Shown piece by piece: positions 1 to 8,597 of a DNA stretch of 22,809 nucleotides (within the stretch, counting starts at the first letter, position 1; every line of letters starts with the position of its first letter). The notes under the pieces are model-generated. The model ran no database searches. It was not told where the DNA came from and saw nothing but the letters and a program-made list of their open reading frames with translations. Origin of the DNA: Desulfobacteraceae bacterium UBA2771 (GTDB lineage: Bacteria; Desulfobacterota; Desulfobacteria; Desulfobacterales; Desulfosarcinaceae); NCBI GenBank assembly GCA_002352605.1, contig DEIP01000028.1, positions 1,260-24,068 of the forward strand, written 5' to 3'. Made by a program: the position numbers and the translations under genes.

Positions 1-74
1 CGCACGCCTTGATCTCGACCAAAACCCCTCATTTTTGGACGGACAATAGGTAAACAAAAAGTGGTTGGGATTTC

Positions 75-98
75 AGGGGCGCCTGCGAGGGCGCCCCT
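75..98 (-). terminator. GC-rich hairpin after the glutamate synthase operon
   Basis: A perfect 9-bp inverted repeat (AGGGGCGCC at 75-83, GGCGCCCCT at 90-98, 6-nt loop) lies 17 nt beyond the stop codon of the last glutamate synthase gene. Its position suggests transcript termination or 3'-end protection. On the minus strand there is no U-run directly after the stem; the nearest is about 14 nt further on, so it is not a textbook intrinsic terminator. The first 74 nt of the window hold nothing else recognisable. Confidence 0.55.
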
Positions 99-114
99 TA
101 TTTCGTCCCCAATC

Positions 115-2448
115 CTAACCCACGGGGGTGTTTTCCACTATATTCCAAATGCCGCATGGGCATGCACCGGCGCAGAATCCACAACCGATACAACGCTCCG
201 GGTCCACTACATATTCGAAGGCAACGTCATCGATCGTTTTCCTGCTGATGGCCACCTCCGGGCATATTGCCACACAGATGCTGCAATCCCGACAGGTGCC
301 GCAGGATGAGCACTGGGAGCCGCATTGGTCCATGTCTTCATATTGGATGATCCGGGGATCCAGGTATTCCAGGGAGATGCGCTTGATGTCGATAACCATC
401 TTGCGGTCGGCACCGGGCCGCTTGCCGGCCAGGATTTCCGCAATGGTTTCGGCGGCCCGCCGGCCGGCGCCGATGGCGTCGGTGAGCAGGCCGGGTCGCA
501 CCACGTCGCCGATGGCGTACACCTTGGGATTGGTTGTCTGGTAGTCCTCGTTGACCACAACGAAACCACGCTCAGTGGCCACATCATCGGGTAAAAATGC
601 AAGGTCCGGCGAATCACCGATGGAGACCACCACGGTATCGGCGGGAATCAACTCCCCGGTATCCAGTTCCACTCCCTGATCGGTAATCTGTCGGGTAAAC
701 ACCGGCCATCGAAACACGGCACCGACCGCCTCGGCGTCTTCACGCTCCTTGCCGAAGCTGGCCGGTTCCTGGACGTCCAGCAGGGTAATATCCCCGGCGC
801 CCAGACGGGCCGCCTCGGTGGCCACGTCGCAGCCCACGTTTCCCGCGCCGATGATCACCACCCGGTTTCCCGGTTTGATTCGGTCTTGCTTGGCATCGCC
901 GAGAAATGCCGTAGCCGTGACCAGCCGTTCTTTACCTGGTATGGGCAGGGTTCTGGGCTTCTGGGCGCCGGCAGCCACGATCACAAAATCGTGATCGGCG
1001 ATCAGCTGTGTGGTGTCGGACCGGTTCAGTCGTTGCTGGAGATGAACATGGGGCAGCGCCTCGGCGGCCCGATCCAGCTCTTTTTTTATCACCTCCGCCG
1101 GAATCCGGCTGTTGGGAATCACCGACGCAATCTTGCCGCCCAGGGTGGGGGCATCGTCGAACACTACCGCCTCATGACCCATGCGCCGCAGCTGCCAGGC
1201 CGTGGAGATGCCGGCGGGGCCGCCGCCGACCACGGCAATACGTTTGCCGGAAAGTGGCGGAAATGCCGGCAGGCGGGCATCGATGCTGGCTCGGCCCAGT
1301 TGGGACACATCCACCGGCGTCATGAAGGCCGAGCCTTTGGTACAGGCGGTCATGCAGGGGTGGGGGCAAAGGTAACCACACACGCTGGCCGGAAATGGCG
1401 TAAATGCCAGGGCCAGGTCCACCGCCTCATCCACCCGGCCTTCACGCACCAGACGCCAACGCTCCTGTACCGGGATCCCCGACGGACATGTCGCTTCGCA
1501 GGGAGCCTTGAATTTGCGGTTTTCCCACACGGGAACGAAGCGCCGCAGGTCGCCGTGGGTGATCAATGGAATGGGACTGCGGTCGAGGTTGGTAAGATCG
1601 CCGACAATACCGCCCCTGCCCAGTTTTTCGTCCCAGACGTTTTTCCTGAAATCGGCCATGGAACGTCGTGGGACGCCCCCTTTGTCTTGGGGTGACCGGG
1701 CCGCGATAAGTTGCCACTCGTTACGGACCGTAAGTGCTTTTAGCAGTTCCATGCGGTCGATGGCCGTCAGAAACGTTTCCAGGCCGTCGGTCAGCCATGT
1801 CCAGGTGTCGTCATCGATGGGGGTCATCTTGGCATCGGCGTGGCTGAATCCCTGGTGGGGGCCGCGAAACATTACCCGCCCACCCACCATGCCCACCATG
1901 GGACGGTAGCCCAATACATTTTTCGGATCCTGGGGTGCATGACCGCAGATCACGGCCACACCACCGGCCATGAATTCGGCGAAATAATCCCCGGCGGAAC
2001 CCAGCACCCATAGCTGGGGTGGTTCAAAGCGGGGATTGTTCTTGGTCATGGTCATGCCGCGGGCGCCGATATTGCCGGCGATGTAAACATTGCCCTGGGC
2101 CATGCCGTTGGCCACACCGTTGGAGGCATGGCCATGAACCGTGATGGTCGCTCCGGCATTGAGCCAGCCCACGTCATCCGATGCCGGGCCGAGCACTTCG
2201 ATGGTTGTTCCCGGATAACCCATGGCGCCCACCCGTTGGCCGACATTTCCCTCGATCTCGATGTGTAAAGGTTCGCCATCGGTTTTCCAGAGGCGTCCGC
2301 CAATACCATGCTGACCCAAGGCCTGGATGCTCAGCTGACGATGGCCCGCCTCCACGGCCCGTTGTATCTGTTCTTCAAGAACCCGTGAATCCAGACGCCG
2401 GCCGTCACGCTTTCCCGATATATTTATGGATTGTCTATTTTCCGTCAT
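115..2448 (-). CDS. Glutamate synthase subunit: GXGXG domain fused to GltD-like FAD/NAD(P) oxidoreductase and ferredoxin
   Basis: The 777-aa product combines parts that are separate in many archaeal-type glutamate synthases. Residues about 40-190 form the GXGXG beta-helix domain (C-terminal domain of GltB). Residues about 315-370 hold the Cys-rich N-terminal Fe-S region of GltD. An FAD motif GGGPAG lies near 408-413, a pyridine-nucleotide motif GAGNVG near 534-539, and the second FAD motif YAIGDV near 645-650. The C-terminal ferredoxin (about 709-765) has a dense Cys ladder, CxxxCxxCxxCxxCxxCxxxC, then a CxxCxxCxxxC cluster. Its likely role is to take electrons from NAD(P)H or ferredoxin and pass them to the FMN subunit that reduces 2-iminoglutarate to glutamate. 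The ATG at 2448 is preferred to an upstream in-frame start at 2487 because GGAG lies 9 nt before it. It is the third gene of the operon, 74 nt after the FMN subunit. Confidence 0.9.
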   Translation of the reverse strand: MTENRQSINISGKRDGRRLDSRVLEEQIQRAVEAGHRQLSIQALGQHGIGGRLWKTDGEPLHIEIEGNVGQRVGAMGYPGTTIEVLGPASDDVGWLNAGATITVHGHASNGVANGMAQGNVYIAGNIGARGMTMTKNNPRFEPPQLWVLGSAGDYFAEFMAGGVAVICGHAPQDPKNVLGYRPMVGMVGGRVMFRGPHQGFSHADAKMTPIDDDTWTWLTDGLETFLTAIDRMELLKALTVRNEWQLIAARSPQDKGGVPRRSMADFRKNVWDEKLGRGGIVGDLTNLDRSPIPLITHGDLRRFVPVWENRKFKAPCEATCPSGIPVQERWRLVREGRVDEAVDLALAFTPFPASVCGYLCPHPCMTACTKGSAFMTPVDVSQLGRASIDARLPAFPPLSGKRIAVVGGGPAGISTAWQLRRMGHEAVVFDDAPTLGGKIASVIPNSRIPAEVIKKELDRAAEALPHVHLQQRLNRSDTTQLIADHDFVIVAAGAQKPRTLPIPGKERLVTATAFLGDAKQDRIKPGNRVVIIGAGNVGCDVATEAARLGAGDITLLDVQEPASFGKEREDAEAVGAVFRWPVFTRQITDQGVELDTGELIPADTVVVSIGDSPDLAFLPDDVATERGFVVVNEDYQTTNPKVYAIGDVVRPGLLTDAIGAGRRAAETIAEILAGKRPGADRKMVIDIKRISLEYLDPRIIQYEDMDQCGSQCSSCGTCRDCSICVAICPEVAISRKTIDDVAFEYVVDPERCIGCGFCAGACPCGIWNIVENTPVG

Positions 2449-2522
2449 CGCTTGTTCTCCGCTCGATCCAAAACCATTATGGTGCAACCACTGTGGGTAT
2501 CGATCGTCGTACGGTTATAAAT

Positions 2523-4157
2523 TTAAACGACATACTTGATGCTGAGACGCTGAGCGGCGTAGTAATCGCTGATGCCCAGGGCATCGGACATGCCGATGGG
2601 AAGCGCCGTTGATCGACCCAAAGGGGCCAAAATCTTTTTCAGCTCCATGTCAAAGGCCAGGTAAAGATCCACCACCCGCTCGGCTACCTTTTCCACGTCC
2701 AGGCGGCGGTAGAGGCGCGGATCCTGGGAGGTGATGCCCCGGGGGCAACGGCCGATGTTGCAGATGTTGCACCGGTCCGTCTCCGAGCCCAGGCAACCGG
2801 CGGCGGCCTGCATGATATACTTGCCGGTCTGGACGCCGCTGGCTCCCAGCATGATCAGGGTGGCGGCGTTGGCGGCCAGGTTGCCGTTTTTTCCGACGCC
2901 GCCGCCGGCGAAGATGGGAATCTCGTTCTGCATGCCCACTTTTACCAGGTTCAGGTAGCCGTCCCGGATGTTGGTGGCGATGGGGTGGCCCATGTGGTCC
3001 ATGGAGACGTTATAGGCCGCACCGGTGCCCCCATCCTCACCGTCGATGGCCAAACCGGCGGCATAAGGGTTGCGTGTGAGGTTGTTGAGCACCGCCATTG
3101 CTGTTGAACTGGCTGAAATCTTTGGGTATACCGGCACCCTGAAGCCCCAGGCCATGTACATGGACTGGATCATCTTGGCCACGGACTCTTCGATGGAGTA
3201 TTGGGTCTGGTGGGTGGGTGGGCTGGGCAGGCTGATGCCGGGCGGCACCCCGCGGATGGCGGCGATGAGCTTGTTGACCTTGTGCCACATGAGCAGGCCG
3301 CCGTCGCCGGGCTTGGCCCCCTGGCCGTACTTGATCTCGATGGCGCAAGGATCTTCAACCATCTCGGGGATGGCGTGAATGATTTCGTCCCAGCCGAAAT
3401 AGCCGCTGGCGATCTGCAGGATCACGTACTTGAGAAAGGGGCTGCGAAGCAGCCGCGGCGGGCATCCGCCTTCACCGGTGCACATGCGTACCGGCATGCC
3501 CAACTCCTCGTTGAGGTAGGCGACCCCCATCTGTAGTCCCTCCCACATATTGGGGGAGAGGGCACCGAAGCTCATGCCACCGATAATCAGGGGGTAAATC
3601 TCTCGAACCGGTGGAATCCATCCGTTTTCATTGAAAAATTTAAGATTTTGCTCCGGTGGCAGGATCCGGCCCAACAGGGTGCGCATTTCGAATTCGTGGC
3701 GACCGGCATCCAGGGCCGGGTCCGTGAGCATGGAAATGCGGATGAATTTAATCTGGTCTAAGATGCCGCCGGGCACGTTTCGCCGGCCGCCGCGACTGCG
3801 GGGTTGGCCGCCGCGATTGATGTGGAAGCGCAGCTTGTCCGCCTCGTCGGAGCGCATGGGGAGAATGGCATCGTTGGGGCAAACCAGGCTGCAGGTGGCA
3901 CATCCCACACAGGCGTAGGCAGGGTCGGTCTTCTGGCGGATGCCATGGAAAATATCAAAGCCGCTGGATGGATTGCCCTGTGGTTCCAAGGAAACTTTGA
4001 TCCGCCGCTTGCGGAACACACCCAGTTCGATGGCGTTGACCGGGCAAACGGCCGTACAGCGACCGCAAAGGGTGCATTTATCCTTGTGCCAAAGGATCTG
4101 CCAGGGCAGGTCCTTGACGCTTAGTGTAGAGGGGGCAATGGTTGCATTTGGTTGCAT
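2523..4157 (-). CDS. Glutamate synthase FMN-binding subunit (GltB central/synthase domain) with N-terminal ferredoxin
   Basis: The 544-aa product has two N-terminal 4Fe-4S motifs (Cys28/31/34/38 and Cys83/86/89/93) followed by the glutamate synthase FMN (beta/alpha)8 barrel from about residue 180. Diagnostic stretches are GGMSFGALSP, TGEGGCPPRLL, YGQGAKPGDGG, PSPPTHQTQYSIEES, DGEDGGTGAAY and GGGVGKNGN. A C-terminal CNICNIGRC motif (about Cys463/466/471) matches the 3Fe-4S site of the family. It condenses ammonia from the glutaminase subunit with 2-oxoglutarate to give glutamate. It begins inside the 3' end of the glutaminase gene (37-nt overlap) with its own strong site AGGAGG 7 nt before the ATG, implying translational coupling. 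The N-terminal ferredoxin fusion is typical of the short stand-alone forms in archaea and anaerobic bacteria, not of the large proteobacterial GltB. Confidence 0.93.
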   Translation of the reverse strand: MQPNATIAPSTLSVKDLPWQILWHKDKCTLCGRCTAVCPVNAIELGVFRKRRIKVSLEPQGNPSSGFDIFHGIRQKTDPAYACVGCATCSLVCPNDAILPMRSDEADKLRFHINRGGQPRSRGGRRNVPGGILDQIKFIRISMLTDPALDAGRHEFEMRTLLGRILPPEQNLKFFNENGWIPPVREIYPLIIGGMSFGALSPNMWEGLQMGVAYLNEELGMPVRMCTGEGGCPPRLLRSPFLKYVILQIASGYFGWDEIIHAIPEMVEDPCAIEIKYGQGAKPGDGGLLMWHKVNKLIAAIRGVPPGISLPSPPTHQTQYSIEESVAKMIQSMYMAWGFRVPVYPKISASSTAMAVLNNLTRNPYAAGLAIDGEDGGTGAAYNVSMDHMGHPIATNIRDGYLNLVKVGMQNEIPIFAGGGVGKNGNLAANAATLIMLGASGVQTGKYIMQAAAGCLGSETDRCNICNIGRCPRGITSQDPRLYRRLDVEKVAERVVDLYLAFDMELKKILAPLGRSTALPIGMSDALGISDYYAAQRLSIKYVV

Positions 4158-5251
4158 ATGGAAACCTCCTGGCGCTGCGGTCCGACAATGACCGTGTCCA
4201 GATGCATGGGTTGAAAATCTTGGCTCTTATCCCGATCGGGAACCGCGTAATCCAGGCCGCATACTTCGGAGGAGAAGGCATATCGCCCGGGACGACCGCC
4301 CACCACACCGGGCCGCAGCTTTTTGCGGTCCTGGACCATGAACAGACTGTGGTCCGGCAGACAGCCGATGACGCAGTTGGGCCCGTCGATGATCAACCGC
4401 CGGCAGGACTGTTTGAGCTGTTTCAGCAGGCCGGCATTGGCGTGATCCGCAATCGCGGCATCCTGCAAGGGGGTAATGATGTGCTTGTAGGCCGAAATAT
4501 CCAGGCCCAGCCGGGTTTGGGTGTAGTGCAGGATGTGGGTGAAGATTTCCGAATCACTCTGGTAGCCCGTATAACCGGGATAATTGCGTGACAGCAAAAA
4601 CTCCCGAATGGGGGTGAACGCCGTGCATTCCCCATTGGTCATGGAGGCATAGCCCTGGATGAAAAAGGGATGGCAGGCGTATAGGTTGATGGCATAGTTG
4701 GTGTTCTGCCGTCCCTGGGCCATGATGACCCGGGCATGCAGCTCGTTGCGGTCCAGCTTCAGGTAATTGGCTACCTGCAAGGGATCACCGATCTCCTTAA
4801 GCATGATCACGTCCGGCCAGAAAGAGAAGACGATCATGTCCCGTTTCTCCTCCCCCATGGCTCGCAGCTGGAGACGGATCTCCAATAGTTTCTCGTAACG
4901 GTCGGATTGGGAATAATCATCCCACTCTTCGGGGTATTCGTATGCCCGGATCAGATAGGTGTCTCGCTTGGGAACACCGGGGGGCGGGATTTTGGGCACC
5001 TTGATGGTAATCTTGTATTTGGTCATGAACCCGATATCCATCATGAAGGTATCCAAGCGCCGCAGCCCTTTTTCACTGAAGATGCCGGACAGGATGGGCG
5101 CGTTCTTGATCTCTTCAAAGGGCCCGCCCAGGTCCCGCAGAAACAGACCGACACCGGATCCATCGTGGCCTTCCCGCATGACGTCCATGGCTTCCAGGGC
5201 AATCATGGGGGAGACGGGGGTCTCACTGGTCATGGCAAACAGTCGGCACAT
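4121..5251 (-). CDS. Glutamate synthase glutaminase subunit (class II glutamine amidotransferase, GlxB-like)
   Basis: The 376-aa product begins MCRLFAMTSE, so Cys2 becomes the N-terminal nucleophile of an Ntn-type amidotransferase after Met removal. This, with GGAG 10 nt upstream, fixes the start at the ATG at 5251 and not at an in-frame GTG at 5260. The following GHDGSGVGLFL and later NGECTAF and SDSEIF match the class II glutaminase fold. It releases ammonia from glutamine for the FMN subunit encoded next. It is the first gene of the operon and lies directly behind the leader hairpin at 5282-5315. In classical GltB this domain is fused N-terminally to the synthase domain; here it is a separate polypeptide. 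The match to the glutaminase family is clear; partnership with the downstream subunits is inferred from the overlap. Confidence 0.9.
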   Translation of the reverse strand: MCRLFAMTSETPVSPMIALEAMDVMREGHDGSGVGLFLRDLGGPFEEIKNAPILSGIFSEKGLRRLDTFMMDIGFMTKYKITIKVPKIPPPGVPKRDTYLIRAYEYPEEWDDYSQSDRYEKLLEIRLQLRAMGEEKRDMIVFSFWPDVIMLKEIGDPLQVANYLKLDRNELHARVIMAQGRQNTNYAINLYACHPFFIQGYASMTNGECTAFTPIREFLLSRNYPGYTGYQSDSEIFTHILHYTQTRLGLDISAYKHIITPLQDAAIADHANAGLLKQLKQSCRRLIIDGPNCVIGCLPDHSLFMVQDRKKLRPGVVGGRPGRYAFSSEVCGLDYAVPDRDKSQDFQPMHLDTVIVGPQRQEVSICNQMQPLPPLH

Positions 5252-5281
5252 GGGTGTCACACTCCTTTGGTTGCCGGTGGT

Positions 5282-5315
5282 AAAAAGGCCGGCATTGACG
5301 AGTCAATGCCGGACC
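5282..5315 (-). terminator. Leader hairpin with U-tract (attenuator candidate) upstream of the glutamate synthase operon
   Basis: On the minus strand an 11-bp perfect stem (CCGGCATTGAC / GTCAATGCCGG, 2-nt gap, extendable by two G-C pairs across a bulged T) is followed after CC by TTTTT. This is the form of an intrinsic terminator reading towards the glutaminase gene, whose ATG is 31 nt beyond the U-tract. No minus-strand gene lies upstream, because glnE is divergent, so the only transcript it could stop is the operon's own leader. I saw no obvious competing anti-terminator pairing. Confidence 0.7.
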
Positions 5316-5319
5316 CAAA

Positions 5320-5338
5320 TGGAAAATAAGCTTTTCCA
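5320..5338 (-). promoter_or_regulatory. Second leader hairpin
   Basis: TGGAAAA and TTTTCCA form a 7-bp perfect inverted repeat around a 5-nt loop, immediately upstream (in the minus-strand transcript) of the terminator-like hairpin. It may be part of a two-hairpin regulatory leader. The loop does not match the hexanucleotide loops known for ANTAR-type antitermination targets. Confidence 0.4.
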
Positions 5339-5358
5339 GGTTAGAAAGCAAACTGTAT

Positions 5359-5387
5359 ACCATAGTACAAATCTAACTAAAATCCAA
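5359..5387 (-). promoter_or_regulatory. Candidate promoter of the glutamate synthase operon
   Basis: On the minus strand TTGGAT (5382-5387) and TATGGT (5359-5364) are 17 nt apart. This would give a leader of about 100 nt containing both hairpins. The match to sigma70 consensus is only moderate, and TACTAT at 5362-5367 is an alternative -10. Confidence 0.25.
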
Positions 5388-5662
5388 TTATTTTATAGTC
5401 CGGCCCTCGCCGACATCATCATCAACGAGCCTCAACGTTACATTTTTGCAATATTTACCCTCGTAAAAATACAATATTGTAGAATTCAACACGATCGCCC
5501 AGCGAGACCCGTAACCTATCGGAAAAATACCGATCTTGGCATTTTCTTCCAATTCTGATACCCTCATTCGGCTTTCTCATTTTGGACATGTCCGAGCGCC
5601 GGCTTTTGCATCATCGTCCATCTTAATTTTTCAGATAGGCGCCAAAGGAGATCTACATTACC
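5388..5662. promoter_or_regulatory. AT-rich divergent control region between glutamate synthase operon and glnE
   Basis: No ORF of coding character is seen here. The stretch is AT-rich compared with its flanks. It holds a perfect 10-bp palindrome ACAATATTGT (5471-5480) and a 5-bp inverted repeat ATCGG/CCGAT (5518-5534). I found no convincing sigma54 (GG-N10-GC) promoter and no NtrC-type dyad. Promoters for glnE should lie here but none is clear. Confidence 0.4.
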
Positions 5663-8575
5663 ATGACAGTCTCTCCCGCCAAGATCCTGGACCACCGTCA
5701 ACAGGAACGATGGACCACTTTCCATCATGAAGCCGAAGCCGCCGGCATATCATTTTCCCACACCACGGCCGGCGCAAAAGCGCTGGCCACCGCCTTTGGT
5801 TTCAGTGAATTCGTTTCCGCCAACTGCATCCGCCACCCGCGCCTGGCCGTGGATCTGATCGACAGCAACGATCTGTTCAAATCGCTTGATGGCGGACAGA
5901 TGGCCCGACGCCTGGCACCTTTGCTGCGGGCGGTGACCGCAGACAATCCTGCCACCTCCCCGGAGCGCCTGCTGGCGCCATTGAAAGCCGCCCTGCGGAC
6001 CTTCCGGCGGCGCGAAATGGTGCGTGTTGCCGTACGGGATCTGGCCGGTATCTGCGATCTGGATGACACCATGGCCGATCTTTCCGCCCTGGCCGCGGCG
6101 GCGATCGATGGGGCGCTGAACTTGCTGTATGACTGCATGTGTGCGACCGACGGCATTCCCGAGGACGAGGCCGGCAACTGCCAGCGCCTGGTGGTGCTCG
6201 GCATGGGAAAGCTGGGTGCCGGTGAACTCAATTTCTCCTCGGATGTGGACCTGATATTCACTTTCCCGGCCGGCGGTGAAACCCGGGGCGGCAAACGGCC
6301 CCTGTCCAACGAGGTCTTTTTTACCCGGTTGTGCCGATACCTGATCCAGACCATCGGTGAAAAGACCGCCGACGGATTTGTCTTTCGGGTGGATACGCGC
6401 CTGCGACCCTACGGCGATGGGGGCCCTCTGGTCATGAATTTCGATCACATGGAAGATTATTACCAATTTCAGGGTCGTGAATGGGAACGCTATGCCCTGA
6501 TCAAGGCCGACGTGGTGGCCGGTGACCGGGATGCCGGCCAGGGGCTTATCCAACGGTTGCGGCCATTCGTCTATCGACGCTACCTGGATTTCGGCGTATT
6601 CGAGTCGTTGCGGGAGATGAAGCAAAAAATCACCGCCGAGGTCCGCCGAAAGAAACTGAATGACAACATCAAGCTGGGCAGCGGCGGTATCCGGGAAATC
6701 GAGTTTTTCGGTCAGATGTTCCAGCTGATCCGGGGAGGCGTTTTACCGGCACTCCAGCAGCCGGCCATCCAAACGGTGCTGGATACACTGGGCCAAGAGG
6801 GGTTTGTGCCGCGGCCGGTCTGCAGTGAACTGATCACGGCCTATCGCTTTTTTCGAAAAACGGAACACCGGCTTCAGGAAACCAACGACCAGCAAACCCA
6901 TGCACTGCCATCGGATCCCCTTGCCCGTCTGCAGTTGGCCCGCTCCATGGGATTTAGTACCTGGGATGATTACCGGCTGGTCCTTGAGGGTCATCGAAAC
7001 CGGGTTCGATCTCACTTTGACGGCCTGCTGGAACCTGAGGACCAAACCACGACCGTCGGAGACGGCAGCCCTGATATACCGGACCTGGCCGATGCCTGGT
7101 CCTCTTCCATATCGACCGCTGAACGGCGACAGCTTCTCGAAACGGCAGGGTTTGCCGATGGCGATGTCGCCGTCAGTCGCCTGGAGGCATTTAAATCCGA
7201 ACCGGCCACCCGATCCATGAGCAGTGCGGGAAAACGCCGCTTGGACCGCCTGATCCCGCGTGTGTTGAAAGCAGCCGGCGCCTGTGACGATCCCGAAACG
7301 GTGTTGAGTCGGGTGCTGCAACTGCTCAAAAGCATTCAGCAGCGCGTCAGCTACCTCTCCCTGCTCCTCGAATATCCCCATGCCCTGACCCATCTGATCC
7401 GACTGGTCGCTGTCAGCCCCTGGATTACAGCGTTCTTGAGTCGCCACCCGGTGCTGCTGGACGAACTTTTGGATCCGCGCACCCTGTATGCCCCACCCGG
7501 CCCCGAGGCCTTGCGTGCCGGCCTTGCCCTTCAGCTGGCCAGGGTACCCGATGAGGATCCGGAGTACCGAATGGAGGCCTTTTGCATCTTTCGCCAGATT
7601 AACACCCTGCGGGTGGCGGCCTCGGACATCACCAACGTGCTGCCCTTGATGAAGGTGAGCGACCACCTCTCCTGGATTGCCGAAACGATCCTGGACAAGG
7701 TGGTGGAAATCTCCTGGAACCATCTGGTGGAAAAGCACGGTCACCCGTCGTGCACCCTTGAGGGACAAACCTGCGAGCGGGGGTTTGCCGTCATCGGCTA
7801 TGGTAAATTGGGAGGAATCGAATTGGGATACGGATCGGACCTGGATCTCGTTTTTCTCCATGCGGCCGATCCCGGCGAAACCGTCGGCGGCAAGCGGCCC
7901 ATCGACAACACCTACTTTTTTGCCCGACTGGGTCAACGGGTGGTTCATATGCTCTCCACCCACACGGCCGCCGGCACCCTCTACGAAACCGACATGCGGC
8001 TGAGGCCCAGCGGCACTTCGGGGCTGTTGGTCAGCCATGTCAACGGATTCGAAACCTACCAGCTCGACGAAGCCTGGACTTGGGAGCACCAGGCCCTGAT
8101 CCGGGCCCGGCCCATCGTCGGGGATGCGTTGCTGAGAAAGGCCTTTTCTACGGTTCGGCAACGGGTGCTTTGCCAACGCCGGGAACCGGAAACCCTGAAA
8201 GCGGCCGTACGGGACATGCGTGAACGGATGCGTGAAAGCCGGCTTGCGGCCTCCCCGGACCGGTTCGATATCAAGGAAGATCGCGGTGCGATGGTCGATA
8301 TCGAGTTTTTGGTCCAGTACCTGGTATTGCAGCACGCGGCCGGCCATCCGGAAATCATCCGCTGGACGGACAATGTGCGACTGTTGCAGGCGTTGGCCGA
8401 AACCGGTGTCGTGGACGGGGTAGCCGCCTACCGGCTCCGGCAGGCCTATCTGATTTTCAGGGCCTTGGTTCACCGGCTCGATCTGCGGGAACAATCCACC
8501 CGGGTCGATTGCCACCGGTTTGAGCACCTGAGGGATTGGGTGCGGCGCTTTTGGCATCAGACGCTGGATCAGTAA
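5663..8575 (+). CDS. glnE: Bifunctional glutamine synthetase adenylyltransferase/deadenylase
   Basis: The 970-aa product has the two-lobed GlnE plan. The N-terminal nucleotidyltransferase domain carries GMGKLGAGELNFSSDVDLIF (about residues 177-196) and the C-terminal one GYGKLGGIELGYGSDLDLVF (about 711-730). Both keep the S-D-x-D metal-binding pair, so neither activity looks lost. TRLRPYG and MRLRPSG follow in the respective lobes, and the length is close to the usual 940-990 aa. It adenylylates glutamine synthetase to switch it off when nitrogen is plentiful and removes AMP when nitrogen is scarce, normally under PII control; no PII or glnA gene lies in the window. The ATG at 5663 has GGAG 12 nt upstream, slightly long spacing. 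It is divergent from the glutamate synthase operon, linking both steps of the GS/GOGAT cycle. Its end is 22 nt from the convergent ferredoxin-fusion gene. Confidence 0.95.
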   Translation: MTVSPAKILDHRQQERWTTFHHEAEAAGISFSHTTAGAKALATAFGFSEFVSANCIRHPRLAVDLIDSNDLFKSLDGGQMARRLAPLLRAVTADNPATSPERLLAPLKAALRTFRRREMVRVAVRDLAGICDLDDTMADLSALAAAAIDGALNLLYDCMCATDGIPEDEAGNCQRLVVLGMGKLGAGELNFSSDVDLIFTFPAGGETRGGKRPLSNEVFFTRLCRYLIQTIGEKTADGFVFRVDTRLRPYGDGGPLVMNFDHMEDYYQFQGREWERYALIKADVVAGDRDAGQGLIQRLRPFVYRRYLDFGVFESLREMKQKITAEVRRKKLNDNIKLGSGGIREIEFFGQMFQLIRGGVLPALQQPAIQTVLDTLGQEGFVPRPVCSELITAYRFFRKTEHRLQETNDQQTHALPSDPLARLQLARSMGFSTWDDYRLVLEGHRNRVRSHFDGLLEPEDQTTTVGDGSPDIPDLADAWSSSISTAERRQLLETAGFADGDVAVSRLEAFKSEPATRSMSSAGKRRLDRLIPRVLKAAGACDDPETVLSRVLQLLKSIQQRVSYLSLLLEYPHALTHLIRLVAVSPWITAFLSRHPVLLDELLDPRTLYAPPGPEALRAGLALQLARVPDEDPEYRMEAFCIFRQINTLRVAASDITNVLPLMKVSDHLSWIAETILDKVVEISWNHLVEKHGHPSCTLEGQTCERGFAVIGYGKLGGIELGYGSDLDLVFLHAADPGETVGGKRPIDNTYFFARLGQRVVHMLSTHTAAGTLYETDMRLRPSGTSGLLVSHVNGFETYQLDEAWTWEHQALIRARPIVGDALLRKAFSTVRQRVLCQRREPETLKAAVRDMRERMRESRLAASPDRFDIKEDRGAMVDIEFLVQYLVLQHAAGHPEIIRWTDNVRLLQALAETGVVDGVAAYRLRQAYLIFRALVHRLDLREQSTRVDCHRFEHLRDWVRRFWHQTLDQ

Positions 8576-8597
8576 AAGGTCTTTTCCATATTGGTTT

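Noticed and set aside
5537..5556. Sigma54-type promoter at TTGGCATTTTCTTCC
   Set aside because: The GG element is present but the GC element is missing at the required distance.
6743..8557. 604-codon open frame on the minus strand opposite glnE
   Set aside because: Lies wholly antisense to an unmistakable GlnE; no domain motifs or ribosome-binding site. It arises from GC-rich codon bias.
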